From: Caldilineaceae bacterium
GTDB lineage: Bacteria > Chloroflexota > Anaerolineae > Caldilineales > Caldilineaceae
Direction: 5' to 3'
NCBI GenBank assembly: GCA_022827195.1
Contig: JAJDTL010000030.1
Span: 124,001 to 188,000 of the forward strand
DNA: 64,000 nucleotides
Shown here: piece by piece, positions 25,273-34,920 of the stretch
Numbering within the stretch: the first letter of the stretch is position 1
How the letters are laid out: every line of letters starts with the position of its first letter
The notes under the pieces: generated by a model
Told to the model about the DNA's origin: nothing
Database searches by the model: none
What the model saw: only the letters and a program-made list of their open reading frames with translations
Translations under genes and position numbers: made by a program

Positions 25273-27156
25273 CTATTCGAGCGGTATCGGCTCAACAGTG
25301 ACATTCCCAAGACCGGTCGCGTGCTGCTGCTCCCTGAGCTTGGTCCAGGGCAGCCAGTCCTGAGTACGCCAAGCGCCGCCCTTTGCCGCCGGAATGGGCC
25401 TGTTCTCGTTAGCGCCGTAGCGGAAAGCCCAGCCGTCGTCGCATGCCTGGCATGTTAGGCAGCCGGCGCTGTCCGGCGGGCACGAGAGGCCGGACCGCTC
25501 CTGCGTCGCCAGGCGAAGCTCGTAGTTGAAATAGCTCTCGCTTACGCCGCTTTCGACGATCTCCCACGGCAGCGGCGCGCCCGTTTCCCACCGGCCCAGG
25601 TAGTGTTCTTTGTCCAGGCCCTGCTCTTCCATCGTGCGAAAGAAGATGCGCGTGTTCAATTGCCCGGGCGGAATCTTCAGCAGCACATTCGCCAGCGCCC
25701 TGTCGCCGCGGCTCAACACCGCCTGTACCTCCGCCCATTCAGGCGAGTCCGCCCGCACCTCAACGCCATGCCTTGCCAGCGCACGATTGATGGTCCGCTG
25801 GCGCCGTTTTAGCTCCTTGGCCGCCATCATTCCTTCCCACTGGAATGGCGTATGCGCCTTCGGAACGAACGGCGTGGCGTTGATTGACAGCCGCCGCCTG
25901 TAAAGCTGTCTCGCCTTGAGTGTGAAGTCGATCAGCGCCTGGATATCGTCATCCGTTTCGGTTGGATGGCCTGTCATGAAATAAAGCTTAAGATGCGGAA
26001 AGTTGAACTCGCTTGCCAGCCGCACCGCCTGCATCATCTGCTCTTCGGTCTGCGTCTTGTTGATCACATTCCGCAGACGCTCGCTGCCAGCCTCCGGGGC
26101 CACCGTCAGGGTCTGGCTGCCGCCGTGGGCCATCGCCCTGATCAGCGGAACGCTGATTGGGTCCATCCGCATCGAGCTGGCGCTGATCGATGCGCCCATG
26201 CCCGCCAGTTCGGTCGCCAGTTCATCGATCTGCGTATGATCGCTTACCGCCGCGCTCACCAACCCGATGCGGTCGTGTCCCTTGCGTATCGCCGCCTCAG
26301 CCCAGCCCAAAAGCGTTGCCAGTGGCTGCTCGCGCGGCGGGCGGTAGACGTATCCGGCCAGGCAAAAGCGGCAGCCGCGCCCGCAGCCGCGCGCGATCTC
26401 CATCAGGTGCATGCCGCTGAACTCGGTATCCGGCGTGTAGAGGACAGAGTGAGTGGCGTACCTGTGCAACTCCCGCACCCAGAGCCGCTCCACTGGGCGG
26501 AACGCAATGTGATCGCGGTTGGAAGGGCGCAGGTGGGGAACGTAAAACCCCGGCTGTCGGTCCAGCCTTTCCAGGAGGCCCTCACGGTCTTCGTATAGAC
26601 CTTCGCGGCAGAGCGACAGGAATGCCGGCACTGCCTCTTCGCCCTCGCCAATGAGCACTGCATCGAAAAAGGGGGCCATCGGCTCAGGATTCATCGTGAT
26701 CCCTGGTCCGCCGGCTACAATCAGCGGCCAGGGCGACCCGTCCCAGCGCTCCCCGCGGCTGCGGTCCGCGGCTAGCGGAGGTATGCCGGCCTGGCGCAGC
26801 ATTTCCACGACATTGAAGTAGTCCATCTCCCACGAGATGGTAAAGGCCCAGATGTCGAATTCATCGGCTCGGCGTCCGCTTTCGATCGAATAAAGCGGCT
26901 CCCCCGCGGCGGCCCCGCCCTTCTGCCAGAAGATGCGTTCGCACACCACGTCCGCCTCATCGTTCAGCCAGCGATAAAGCAGCTGAAAGGCCAGGCTGCT
27001 CATCCCGACATAGTAGCTATTGGGAAATGTCAGCGCGACGGGCAGCCGCCCGCCCCAATCCTTGAAGACCGCGCCCTCCTCCAGCCGTCGCCCGCCGGCG
27101 TTCCGGCCCTGGGCCGTGCTTCTTTGTTGCAATGCGCGTCTGCTATGCTTTGCCAT
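25273..27156 (-). CDS. Radical SAM protein, TIGR03960-like
   Basis: A 627-residue radical SAM enzyme of the TIGR03960-like group, conserved in Chloroflexi and other anaerobes but without a settled function. The N-terminal part has a cobalamin-binding-like fold (FPNSYYVGMSSLAFQLL, then IVAGGPGIT). The 4Fe-4S ligands are C258, C262, C265 (IARGCGRGCRFC), with the radical SAM barrel after them. A Cys cluster near the C-terminus (CPPDSAGCLTCQAC) may bind a second cluster or zinc. In many genomes it precedes a DUF2344 partner; none is visible here. A start at 27156 is chosen over the GTG at 27180, although neither ribosome site is strong. Confidence 0.85.
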   Translation of the reverse strand: MAKHSRRALQQRSTAQGRNAGGRRLEEGAVFKDWGGRLPVALTFPNSYYVGMSSLAFQLLYRWLNDEADVVCERIFWQKGGAAAGEPLYSIESGRRADEFDIWAFTISWEMDYFNVVEMLRQAGIPPLAADRSRGERWDGSPWPLIVAGGPGITMNPEPMAPFFDAVLIGEGEEAVPAFLSLCREGLYEDREGLLERLDRQPGFYVPHLRPSNRDHIAFRPVERLWVRELHRYATHSVLYTPDTEFSGMHLMEIARGCGRGCRFCLAGYVYRPPREQPLATLLGWAEAAIRKGHDRIGLVSAAVSDHTQIDELATELAGMGASISASSMRMDPISVPLIRAMAHGGSQTLTVAPEAGSERLRNVINKTQTEEQMMQAVRLASEFNFPHLKLYFMTGHPTETDDDIQALIDFTLKARQLYRRRLSINATPFVPKAHTPFQWEGMMAAKELKRRQRTINRALARHGVEVRADSPEWAEVQAVLSRGDRALANVLLKIPPGQLNTRIFFRTMEEQGLDKEHYLGRWETGAPLPWEIVESGVSESYFNYELRLATQERSGLSCPPDSAGCLTCQACDDGWAFRYGANENRPIPAAKGGAWRTQDWLPWTKLREQQHATGLGNVTVEPIPLE

Positions 27157-27303
27157 TTCGAAGTGGCCGACCCTTCGCACTCCCCAATCGCCCGGATCTC
27201 TCCGCCAATCTTGCAGGCCCGGAGCAGCCCATTGTAGCCGGCGAATAGCTGCCGCGCCGCTGCCGCAAAACCCACTTTATCCTGTCATTTTACCACTCTC
27301 AGG

Positions 27304-27978
27304 TCATCCTCGCGAAAGCAGGGCAACCGCCTCGTCCCACTCCGTCGGCGTATTCGCATTGAAAAAAGAGTGCAGATCCGGGTCGAATGGTCGAACTGTC
27401 TCTCCCTCAATTGCACGTACCCGTATGTCGCCCAGGAAGCTGTCCATGTGCAGCGCTCCAGCCGCCAGGGAACTCTCCACGGCTGGCAGGCAGCGCCGGT
27501 GATAGAGCGCATGCAAGGGCTGAACTCTTCCGTTTACGGCAGCCACAACCGCGTCACAGTCATCGTCGGCGAGTTCGATCAAATGCCTGCAAACGTTCGG
27601 CGAGACCAGTGGCATGTCTCCCGCAACCGCCAGTGCCCAGCCCTCCACCCGCCGCAGACCGGTCGCAAGGCCGCCCAAGGGCCCTTGATTCGATTTATCG
27701 TCCGCTATGCAGTCGACTCGCACCCGGGAGCGCGCCGATTCCATTTCCAGGTTGGATCCACATGTCCCACGACGGCGCAAGGCCGCGCAAATCTTCGCGT
27801 CATTGGCAAGAACGAACGCATGATCGGCAATGGGCAGCAGCCGCTCGACCACGTGTAGGACCAAAGGGACGCCCTTCGGAGGCACCGGAAGCAGCAGCTT
27901 GTCCCTTCCCATGCGGCGACTCTTTCCCCCGGCCATAACCAAGAGAGTCACCCTGTTTTCCACAGTTCCCTTCGACAT
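27304..27978 (-). CDS. mobA: Molybdenum cofactor guanylyltransferase-like (MobA)
   Basis: A 224-residue nucleotidyltransferase that probably attaches GMP to molybdopterin to make the bis-MGD cofactor. It has the signature VMAGGKSRRMGRDK with the GTP-loop Lys, the QGPLGGLATG segment, the metal Asp in AGDMPLVS and the C-terminal FFNANTPTEWDEA. A start at 27978 (MSKGTVEN) is used because the upstream alternative would run into the terminator of acpP. No molybdoenzyme is recognised in the window, but a MOSC-domain protein lies at 44250. Confidence 0.88.
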   Translation of the reverse strand: MSKGTVENRVTLLVMAGGKSRRMGRDKLLLPVPPKGVPLVLHVVERLLPIADHAFVLANDAKICAALRRRGTCGSNLEMESARSRVRVDCIADDKSNQGPLGGLATGLRRVEGWALAVAGDMPLVSPNVCRHLIELADDDCDAVVAAVNGRVQPLHALYHRRCLPAVESSLAAGALHMDSFLGDIRVRAIEGETVRPFDPDLHSFFNANTPTEWDEAVALLSRG

Positions 27979-28015
27979 CAGGTTGCACGCCCCCCGCGAA
28001 ACGTCCGGTGCCAAT

Positions 28016-28044
28016 AAAAAAAGCGAGTTGCATACACAACTCGC
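28016..28044 (-). terminator. Rho-independent terminator after acpP
   Basis: On the minus strand the stem GCGAGTTG/CAACTCGC is perfect over eight pairs with a six-base loop, followed by TTTTTTTATT. It lies 34 bases past the acpP stop and before mobA, so it separates acpP from mobA transcription. Confidence 0.92.
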
Positions 28045-28077
28045 ATTGAGCTATTCGTCATGCGCTGCGTCTGAAGG

Positions 28078-28314
28078 TCAGGCAGCCTGTGCCTCAAGAT
28101 GCTTCACGACGTCGCCCACGGTCTCAATCTCCTGCGCCTGTTCATCGCTGATTTCGCCGCCGAACTCCTCTTCAAACGACATTATCAGTTCAACCAAGTC
28201 CAAGCTGTCGGCATCGAGGTCTTCCTTGAACTTGGCGTTTTCTGTTACCTCGTCCGGATCAACGTCCAACTGATCCACAATAATGTCTCGAACCTGCTCA
28301 AAGGTTGTTGCCAT
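28078..28314 (-). CDS. acpP: Acyl carrier protein
   Basis: A 78-residue acidic helical protein that carries growing fatty acyl chains on a phosphopantetheine arm. The attachment Ser sits in [12 protein letters not shown] (Ser37), the core ACP motif. AAGGAGG lies about seven bases upstream of the ATG, one of the strongest ribosome sites in the window, fitting a highly expressed gene. A strong terminator follows it, so it is probably monocistronic. No other fatty acid synthesis gene is adjacent. The AT-rich stretch 28320-28400 (minus strand TTAGAATGC) probably holds its promoter. Confidence 0.96.
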   Translation of the reverse strand: MATTFEQVRDIIVDQLDVDPDEVTENAKFKEDLDADSLDLVELIMSFEEEFGGEISDEQAQEIETVGDVVKHLEAQAA

Positions 28315-28572
28315 ACCTTGCCTCCTTGTTCAACCTTCTGAAACTGTGCCAAATGCTACTACTTTGCATTCTAAACCATAGAACACTAGAATCGAAGCAA
28401 AGTTACGAAATTCACGTGGTAAGTCATGCTAAAGTTGTTGCAGGACACACGGTTGGGGCCGAAAGAGTGTCTCAACAACCTTGAGCCTGAATTGACGCAG
28501 GCCAGATACATGATCTTCCGGGGTGACCGCCGGACATGAGCCCGAAGCAAATATCCAAATCGGAGGCGAAGC

Positions 28573-30774
28573 TTGTCGAACGCCGGACGCAAAGATGACC
28601 ACATTCGCATCAACCTGGAAGAGGACGTCGGTTTCCACGATCTGACCACTGGGTTCGAGCGCTTCCGTTTCGTCCATCAGGCGCTGCCGGAGTTAGATCT
28701 CGACGCGGTCGATACCAGTGTTGTCCTCTTCGGCAAGCGGCTTTCCTTGCCGATTCTGGTCAGCTCCATGACCGGGGGCACCGGAAAAGCGGGCCTGCTT
28801 AACAGGCGGTTGGCCGAGGCCGTGGAGCACAGAAACCTGGCGATGGGCGTCGGCAGCCAGCGGATCGCACTCGAAGACGGCGATACGGCCAGTTCGTTCG
28901 CCGTCCGCGATTACGCGCCAAATGCACTCGTCTTCGCCAACCTGGGCGCGGTCCAGCTCAACTACGGCTACACTGTCGACCAGTGCCGGCGCGCCGTCGA
29001 GATGGTTGAAGCCGATGCTCTCATCCTACATCTCAATCCATTGCAGGAGGTCGTGCAGCCCGAAGGAGACGTGCGCTGGGCAGGGCTCCTTTCCAGGATC
29101 GAAGCGGTCTGCTCCAGCCTGGATGTACCTGTCATCGCCAAGGAAGTCGGTTGGGGCATCAGTCAGCGGACCGCAAAGCTGCTGATAGACGCCGGCGTCG
29201 GCGCTATCGACGTTGCCGGCGCAGGCGGCACCTCCTGGAGTGAAGTAGAAAAGCATCGCGCCGTCACGGAGCGGCAACGCCGTCTGGCCGCTTCGTTTCG
29301 CGAGTGGGGTATCCCCACCGCCGCCAGCTTGGCATACGTTCTCGCCGCACGCGAACAGGCAGGAAGGCCCGAATTGCCTGTTTTCGCCAGCGGCGGCATG
29401 CGCGGCGGCCAGGACGTTGCCAAGGCTGCCGCTCTCGGCGCCGAGCTGACCGGCCTGGCATCGCCTTTCCTAAAGCGCGCCGTCGTATCCACACAGGCAG
29501 TTGTTGACGAAATCGACCTCCTGGCTGACGAGCTGCGTATCGCGATGTTCGCCTGCGGGGCGCAGGATATCCAGGGATTGCGCCATCAGGGCGTCCTGAT
29601 AGAAGGCGTCTCCTCACATGTGGCCGCGGCCGGCAAGCCATCCCTACAGGCGATGCCGGTAGAACCCGTTTCTTTCCCGCAGCGCGAGCAAGGAATTGAG
29701 ACTTCGCCTTCCGAACCGTCGAGCGGCGTGGGGCTGGCAAGTTTTGCCGCCCGATGGCTTCCGCGCGTGGAAGAGGAGATGCGGTCCACGCTTTCCGCGT
29801 CGCACCCGTCGCACGCGACGCACTATGCCATGATGCAATACCACATGGGCTGGGCCGATGAAGCGCTGCAACCCTGCACGGCACCGTCCGGGAAGCGAAT
29901 TAGGCCGCTGCTTTGTCTGATAGCCTGTGAGGCCGTCGGAGGTAATCCTCTCGATGCCGTTTCCACCGCCGCCGCCGTCGAAATCTTGCACAATTTTTCC
30001 CTGATTCATGATGACATCGAAGACGGCGACACAACTCGCCGGCACCGCCCCACCCTGTGGTCGCTGAAGGGCGTACCACAGGCAATTAATGTCGGCGACG
30101 GCATGTTTGCGCTTGCCTTTAAGGCGCTACTGCGCGCGGGCTGGTCGAAAGAGGACCACGCGGCATCTTCGCTAAAGCTCAGCCAAACTCTTGCGGCGAC
30201 CGATCGCTTTGCTCGCATGTGTGTAGCGCTTACGGAAGGACAGCACCTGGATCTGAGTTTTGAGGAACGTACGGACGTAACAGTTTCAGACTATCTTCAG
30301 ATGATCCAGGGCAAGACTGCCGCGCTGATCGCCGGTTCTTCAGCCTTGGGCGCTCTCCTTGGCGGCGCAGATGCCTGGCTGGTCGAATGCCTGGACAGAT
30401 TCGGCCTGAATATCGGGCTGGCGTTTCAGATTCAGGATGACATTCTGGGCATCTGGGGCGATCCTGCTGTCACAGGGAAGGCGGCGGGCAACGACATCCT
30501 TCGCCGCAAGAAAAGCCTCCCGTTGCTCTACACCCTTAAGCACCCAGCCGCCGCCAGTCTCATAGAGCCGCTTTGGCGCGATGACGCCGGCGAAGAAAGC
30601 TTGCCCGCAATTCTGTCTTGTCTGGAAGAGGTCAATGCAAAGGGATGGACTGAAGAAAGGCTTCACCACCACCACAGCGAGGGATTGCGAGCGCTAAGCG
30701 ACGCGCTTGGCTCCCAATCCGAGTCCTCACTGCTAAAGGACCTGGCTGACGAATTGCTGGTGCGGCGCCGGTGA
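28573..30774 (+). CDS. IDI-2 / polyprenyl diphosphate synthase fusion
   Basis: A 733-residue fusion of two consecutive isoprenoid steps. Residues ~1-350 match type 2 (FMN/NADPH) isopentenyl-diphosphate isomerase: [15 protein letters not shown] (64-70), HLNPLQE (153-159), AKEVGWGIS and FASGGMRGG (271-279). After a ~30-residue linker, residues ~385-733 match a trans-polyprenyl synthase: GKRIRP (440-445), first Asp-rich motif DDIED (480-484) and second motif QDDILG (621-626), with RRKKSLP near the end. It should turn IPP into DMAPP and condense them to a C15-C20 or longer chain. The start is TTG, supported by GGAGG six bases upstream. There is no stop or frameshift between the two parts. Confidence 0.93.
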   Translation: MSNAGRKDDHIRINLEEDVGFHDLTTGFERFRFVHQALPELDLDAVDTSVVLFGKRLSLPILVSSMTGGTGKAGLLNRRLAEAVEHRNLAMGVGSQRIALEDGDTASSFAVRDYAPNALVFANLGAVQLNYGYTVDQCRRAVEMVEADALILHLNPLQEVVQPEGDVRWAGLLSRIEAVCSSLDVPVIAKEVGWGISQRTAKLLIDAGVGAIDVAGAGGTSWSEVEKHRAVTERQRRLAASFREWGIPTAASLAYVLAAREQAGRPELPVFASGGMRGGQDVAKAAALGAELTGLASPFLKRAVVSTQAVVDEIDLLADELRIAMFACGAQDIQGLRHQGVLIEGVSSHVAAAGKPSLQAMPVEPVSFPQREQGIETSPSEPSSGVGLASFAARWLPRVEEEMRSTLSASHPSHATHYAMMQYHMGWADEALQPCTAPSGKRIRPLLCLIACEAVGGNPLDAVSTAAAVEILHNFSLIHDDIEDGDTTRRHRPTLWSLKGVPQAINVGDGMFALAFKALLRAGWSKEDHAASSLKLSQTLAATDRFARMCVALTEGQHLDLSFEERTDVTVSDYLQMIQGKTAALIAGSSALGALLGGADAWLVECLDRFGLNIGLAFQIQDDILGIWGDPAVTGKAAGNDILRRKKSLPLLYTLKHPAAASLIEPLWRDDAGEESLPAILSCLEEVNAKGWTEERLHHHHSEGLRALSDALGSQSESSLLKDLADELLVRRR

Positions 30775-30891
30775 GGAAGATGGCTGAGGGTGACGTTACG
30801 CTATCTTTGACCCAGATTGCCCCAATTGTCGTGAGAATCAACCAGCTACTCTCCGCGATTCCTATCCTGCATGGTCTGGCTTCATGCCCGG

Positions 30892-32475
30892 TCAGCGGGC
30901 TTCTTCCCAATGCTCAAGCACCTGTTTGAAGGTCGTGCATAGGGCGTCCGCGCTGGCACCGTCAAGCACTCGGTGATCGTAGCTGAGGGCGATATCCATC
31001 ATCGGGTGAAAGGCCAGGTGGTCATCCAATCTTGCCTCGTATGGTTTGCCGCGACTGATGACGACAGGCCGTTTCTCTATCGCTCCGGTGCCGAGAATGG
31101 CTACCTGTGGCTGCAGAATCACCGGTGTCTGGAACAGGCTCCCGGAGGTGCCGTAGTTTGTTAGCGTGAATGTGCCTTCCTGCAGGTCGGAGGCATTGAG
31201 TCTTCCCTCCCTGCCGCGCTCCGATAAGTCGGCTACCTGCCTGGCGATTCCCAGGAGATTCAACCCGCCGGCATCGCGGATGACGGGAACAACCAAACCA
31301 CCCGTCCCGGTGTCGTCGGCGGGAAGGGCCACGGCCATGCCGATATTGTAGATGAACTTGATGAGCAGCCCTTCCTCCGTCCACTCGGCGTTTCCCGCCG
31401 GCACTGCCTTCAGCGCCGCGACCACCGCCTTTACGAAGTAGGCGGTAAGCGTCAACCGTGCACCCTCGCGCGCAAACTCTCCCTTGTAGGCTTGGTAATG
31501 GCCTGTCACGGCACTCATGTTAACGCTGTGCACCGTTGTGACATGCGGAGCGGTGAAGGCACTCGCTACCGTGTTCCTGGCAATCGCCAGCCGCATTCGG
31601 CTGTGAGGAACCAGCTGCTCCCCGATCCTTTCCGGACCCGCATCTGGCAGGGAGCCGGTATCCGATTCCTTCTTCCGCTCCCCGTCACGTGGAACGGTCA
31701 ACCGGCCGCTCCGCGGGTAATCTGCGCTGGCGGACAGACCCGGGATCCCCCCTTGCTCCTCAGCGTAGCGTAGGAGGTCGTGTCGCGATAGAGCGCTCAG
31801 CGGCCGGTCCCCTGCGACTTCGTTCAAGTCCAGGTCGTATGCAGCGGCCAGACGGCGCACTTCCAACGGCGCAACATAATCGTATGCCGTTACCGGCCCT
31901 GTCGGAGCGCGCTCTTCCGCGCCTACCGGTTCTTCCTCCGGCAGTCCTTCCGGTCCCCTATCAGTTTTCCGTACCTGCACCTGCCGGCTTAGTAGATAGG
32001 TCTCGATGTCGCTCTTGGTTATGTGACTCTCGCCGAGTTCTTCCAGTGCCGTCAAAGATACGCCCGCCTCCTCAGCCATTCGACGCGCTACCGGCGTAGC
32101 CTTTATCCCGCCCTTCTGCGTCGGCGACAGTTCACCTTTTGTCCCGATGCCAGGTTCGTCGGTCCCCCCCTCTTCGGCGTCTCCCTCCAGGCCGTCGCCG
32201 CCCTGAAAACTCTCCCCGGAGTCTGGAACTGCTTCACCCGGTTCACCGATGACGGCGAGGATCGAGGTCAGCTCCACGATCTCGCCCGCGCCGAATCGGA
32301 TCGAAAGCACCGTGCCGCCGACCGGCGCGGGAATCTCCGTATCGACTTTTGCCGTGGCAATTTCCAGCAGCGGGTCGCCCGCGGCGACCTCCTGACCTTC
32401 GCTGACAAGCCAGCGGTTGATCGTCGCGTCCTCAATTTCTGCTCCCATCTCAGGTAGAGTAACTTCTGTCGCCAT
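30892..32475 (-). CDS. 2-oxoacid dehydrogenase E2 (dihydrolipoamide acyltransferase)
   Basis: A 527-residue core subunit that transfers the acyl group from lipoyl-lysine to CoA. The lipoyl domain (residues 1-78) has Lys43 in ATAKVDTE. Then come a long Gly/Glu-rich linker and two peripheral-subunit-binding-like domains: one around KATPVARRMAEEAGVS and one around APLEVRRLAAAYDLDLNEVA. The catalytic domain ends with SYDHRVLDGAS, the active His motif. Two binding domains are unusual for one E2. A GAGGAAG site precedes the ATG. It follows E1beta by 15 bases. The E3 subunit is not in this window. The acyl type (pyruvate or branched chain) is not certain. Confidence 0.93.
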   Translation of the reverse strand: MATEVTLPEMGAEIEDATINRWLVSEGQEVAAGDPLLEIATAKVDTEIPAPVGGTVLSIRFGAGEIVELTSILAVIGEPGEAVPDSGESFQGGDGLEGDAEEGGTDEPGIGTKGELSPTQKGGIKATPVARRMAEEAGVSLTALEELGESHITKSDIETYLLSRQVQVRKTDRGPEGLPEEEPVGAEERAPTGPVTAYDYVAPLEVRRLAAAYDLDLNEVAGDRPLSALSRHDLLRYAEEQGGIPGLSASADYPRSGRLTVPRDGERKKESDTGSLPDAGPERIGEQLVPHSRMRLAIARNTVASAFTAPHVTTVHSVNMSAVTGHYQAYKGEFAREGARLTLTAYFVKAVVAALKAVPAGNAEWTEEGLLIKFIYNIGMAVALPADDTGTGGLVVPVIRDAGGLNLLGIARQVADLSERGREGRLNASDLQEGTFTLTNYGTSGSLFQTPVILQPQVAILGTGAIEKRPVVISRGKPYEARLDDHLAFHPMMDIALSYDHRVLDGASADALCTTFKQVLEHWEEAR

Positions 32476-32490
32476 TGGTTAACTTCCTCT

Positions 32491-33531
32491 TTATGCCCGC
32501 TCCATCTCAAGAACAGCGGCGATAATCTCATCCTTCCAGGGGAGCACCTCTTCCTCCAGCGCCTGTGAAACAGGAATCGACACAGGCGCCATACCAAGAC
32601 GCCGTGCCGGTGCGCGTAACAAGTGCGGCGCCTCTTCATAGGCCCTCGCCACAAGCTCAGCCCCAATTCCGCAGTTGGCGTAGGACTCATGTACGGCGAG
32701 CAGCCGGCCGGTCTTTGCCACCGATTCCCACACCGTCTCTGCGTCCAGTGGCTCGACCGACCGCAGATCGACAACCTCGCAATTGATCCCTTGCGTGTCG
32801 TGCAATTCTGTCGCGGCCTCTAGCGCCTCAAGCAGGCAATAGCTGAAGCTGACAATCGTAATATCAGTGCCTTCCCGCTTCACTTCCGCTTTGCCGAGCG
32901 GCACAAGGTACTCTTCCCCCGAAGGAGGCGCTTCTCCACGCGTAAAGTAGAGCATTTTGTGCTCGAGAAACACAACCGGATTGTCGTCCCGTATGGCGGC
33001 CTTGAGCAGACCTTTCGCGTCGTAAGGGGTTGCCGGAGCAACCACCTTTATGCCTGGGAAGTGAGCGTACAGGCTGTCCACCGATTGGCTGTGCTGCGAG
33101 CCGTAGCCCTTGCCCCCTCCCTGCTGGCCTCGGATCACTATCGGAACGTTGAGCAGGCCGCCGGTCATATAAGCGTATTTCGCGATCTGATTGAAAATCT
33201 GGTCCGCTGCGACCAGGGTGAAGTCCATATACATCAACTCCACGACGGGGCGCATTCCAACGATTGCCGCGCCAAGTGCCATGCCGGTGAACGCCTGCTC
33301 GCTGATCGGCGTGTCCAGCACACGCTTTTCGCCAAACTCCTCCAGGAGGTGGCGCGTAACGCGAAACAGGCCCCCGTACCTGCCAACGTCCTCCCCCATG
33401 ACGAAAACACTCTCGTCTCGACGCATCTCCTCCTTCAGCGCCTCGTTTATCGCCTGGAGATAGGTAGTCCTACGCATTCTGGGTAACCGTGCCACTCTCT
33501 TTTTACCGTTGGTTCCGCTCTTCTGAGACAT
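32491..33531 (-). CDS. 2-oxoacid dehydrogenase E1 beta
   Basis: About 346 residues, the beta half of the thiamin-dependent E1. GEDVGRYGG and [20 protein letters not shown] near the N-terminus are the usual TPP-contacting strands, and [15 protein letters not shown] is the phosphate loop region. Adjacent in-frame starts are possible (GTG 33540, ATG 33534, ATG 33531, ATG 33477) and none has a clear ribosome site; I use 33531. With it, the gene overlaps the 3' end of E1alpha by 29 bases, implying coupled translation. E1alpha, E1beta and E2 form one operon. Confidence 0.93.
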   Translation of the reverse strand: MSQKSGTNGKKRVARLPRMRRTTYLQAINEALKEEMRRDESVFVMGEDVGRYGGLFRVTRHLLEEFGEKRVLDTPISEQAFTGMALGAAIVGMRPVVELMYMDFTLVAADQIFNQIAKYAYMTGGLLNVPIVIRGQQGGGKGYGSQHSQSVDSLYAHFPGIKVVAPATPYDAKGLLKAAIRDDNPVVFLEHKMLYFTRGEAPPSGEEYLVPLGKAEVKREGTDITIVSFSYCLLEALEAATELHDTQGINCEVVDLRSVEPLDAETVWESVAKTGRLLAVHESYANCGIGAELVARAYEEAPHLLRAPARRLGMAPVSIPVSQALEEEVLPWKDEIIAAVLEMERA

Positions 33532-34696
33532 CATTCCCACTTTGGGCTATCGATAGCCGCGGGTCGCCGGCGTCTTTCTTCGGATAAACGTAGACGTCCC
33601 GGTACGTTTCGGCAATGTCAGGCCAGGGGCTGTTCGATGCCAACGCCTCTGCCTCCTCGATCTCCCTTCCGGTTTCCTCCTCTATGGCACTCAGCTGCGC
33701 CTCGTCCACCCCTCTCGCAAGCAGCTTGCGCCGCAACACGGCAAGCGGCTCGTGCGCCTTCTGCTCTTCAATCTCCGACTCGGTGCGGTACGTTTCAAGG
33801 TCTCCTGCCATGTGGCCTGCCAACCGGTAGGTGATGCCCTCAATAAAGGTCGGTCCGGAGCCGGCCCTCCCCCTTTCGGCAGCCAGGCTCACGGCGGCAT
33901 GAACGGCCTCAACGTCGTTGCCGTCGATCTGCATCGACTCCATGCCATAGCCGCGGGGAAAGAGGTAGAGTTGTTCGACGGAGGAGGTCCGCCAGGTCGG
34001 CGTCATCTCCGAATAACGGTTGTTTTCGCAGTAGAAGATCAGCGGCAGCTTCCATTTCGCCGCGATATTGAAGGTCTCGTGCATGACGCCCTGGTAGATG
34101 GCGCCATCACCGAAAAAAGTAATGGCTACGCGCTCCTCGCCCCGCAGCCAGCTTGCCAGGGCCAGCCCCGCCCCGTGAGGTACCTGCGCGGCCACAATCC
34201 CGTTTGAACCCATAAGGCCGTGCTCGGGCGAAACGAAGTGCATCGACCCACCTTTGCCTTTGGCGAAGCCGCCGCTCCGGCCCATTACCTCGGCAATGGC
34301 CTCTACAGGTTCGATTCCCCACGCCAGACCATGGTGATGGCCGCGATAGGTACAGGTGATATAGTCGCCAGGTCGCAGGGCATGCGCCGCGCCGACAGCG
34401 TTCGCCTCATGGCCGATCGCCGTGTGCATCGCCCCGCCGATCTCTCCCTTCTCCGCCGCCGCCAGCAGCACCTCCTCCATTCGGCGGATTCGCAGAGACA
34501 TCCGGTACATCTCGAGCAGAGTCTCGGTGGGCAAGGCCGGAATCTCGATCTCCATCCCGGACTCCGAAGACGGGCGGTCCGTCGCCAATGATATCGGGGC
34601 CGCCGCACCGCTGCCGTTGTTCGCCATTGTAGGAGGGCCTGAACTAGCGCCGTCGGCCGTCAGTGACGCCCGCTCTCTCTGTCTACTGGTAGCCAT
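33503..34696 (-). CDS. 2-oxoacid dehydrogenase E1 alpha
   Basis: A 397-residue alpha half of E1. The TPP-Mg motif begins with [10 protein letters not shown] and ends with the Asn of CENNRYSE. The phosphorylation-loop-like segment after it ([11 protein letters not shown]) and [10 protein letters not shown] match the family. The first ~50 residues are Ser/Ala-rich, low in complexity and likely disordered, longer than usual. The ATG at 34696 has only a weak ribosome site. It is the first gene of an E1alpha-E1beta-E2 operon. Its overall look is of the pyruvate/acetoin type rather than branched-chain, but this is not firm. Confidence 0.92.
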   Translation of the reverse strand: MATSRQRERASLTADGASSGPPTMANNGSGAAAPISLATDRPSSESGMEIEIPALPTETLLEMYRMSLRIRRMEEVLLAAAEKGEIGGAMHTAIGHEANAVGAAHALRPGDYITCTYRGHHHGLAWGIEPVEAIAEVMGRSGGFAKGKGGSMHFVSPEHGLMGSNGIVAAQVPHGAGLALASWLRGEERVAITFFGDGAIYQGVMHETFNIAAKWKLPLIFYCENNRYSEMTPTWRTSSVEQLYLFPRGYGMESMQIDGNDVEAVHAAVSLAAERGRAGSGPTFIEGITYRLAGHMAGDLETYRTESEIEEQKAHEPLAVLRRKLLARGVDEAQLSAIEEETGREIEEAEALASNSPWPDIAETYRDVYVYPKKDAGDPRLSIAQSGNDVSEERNQR

Positions 34697-34782
34697 CAGC
34701 TCTGTTCCCGTTCACCTGCTTCTCTCTTTGCGCCGCACACTAAGCTTGCCGGGTTATCGTTGCGACCGCCCCTTTTGCTCTC

Positions 34783-34814
34783 AAAAAGAAACGGAGCGCG
34801 CGACCGCACTCCGT
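34783..34814 (-). terminator. Rho-independent terminator after the PFOR operon
   Basis: On the minus strand ACGGAGTGCG pairs with CGCGCTCCGT, ten base pairs with one G-T wobble and a four-base loop, followed by TTTCTTTTTG. It lies 107 bases after the PFOR small-gene stop and 86 before the E1alpha start, so it separates the two operons. Confidence 0.88.
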
Positions 34815-34920
34815 CAATTGCCTCTCCAAGATTCTACTATTTCAAGCGCTAGGCCGATTGTGTGACGCACCTGCGTTTGCAATGGGCGTAACGGCTCGCT
34901 ACCTTCGGCGTCGCCGCTGA

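Noticed and set aside
30887-30901. GCCCG..CGGGC hairpin after E2
   Set aside because: It overlaps the coding end of E2 and lacks a T-tract.
33503-33540. Overlap of E1alpha and E1beta as a sequencing frameshift
   Set aside because: Both proteins are complete at their ends; a short overlap is common in such operons.
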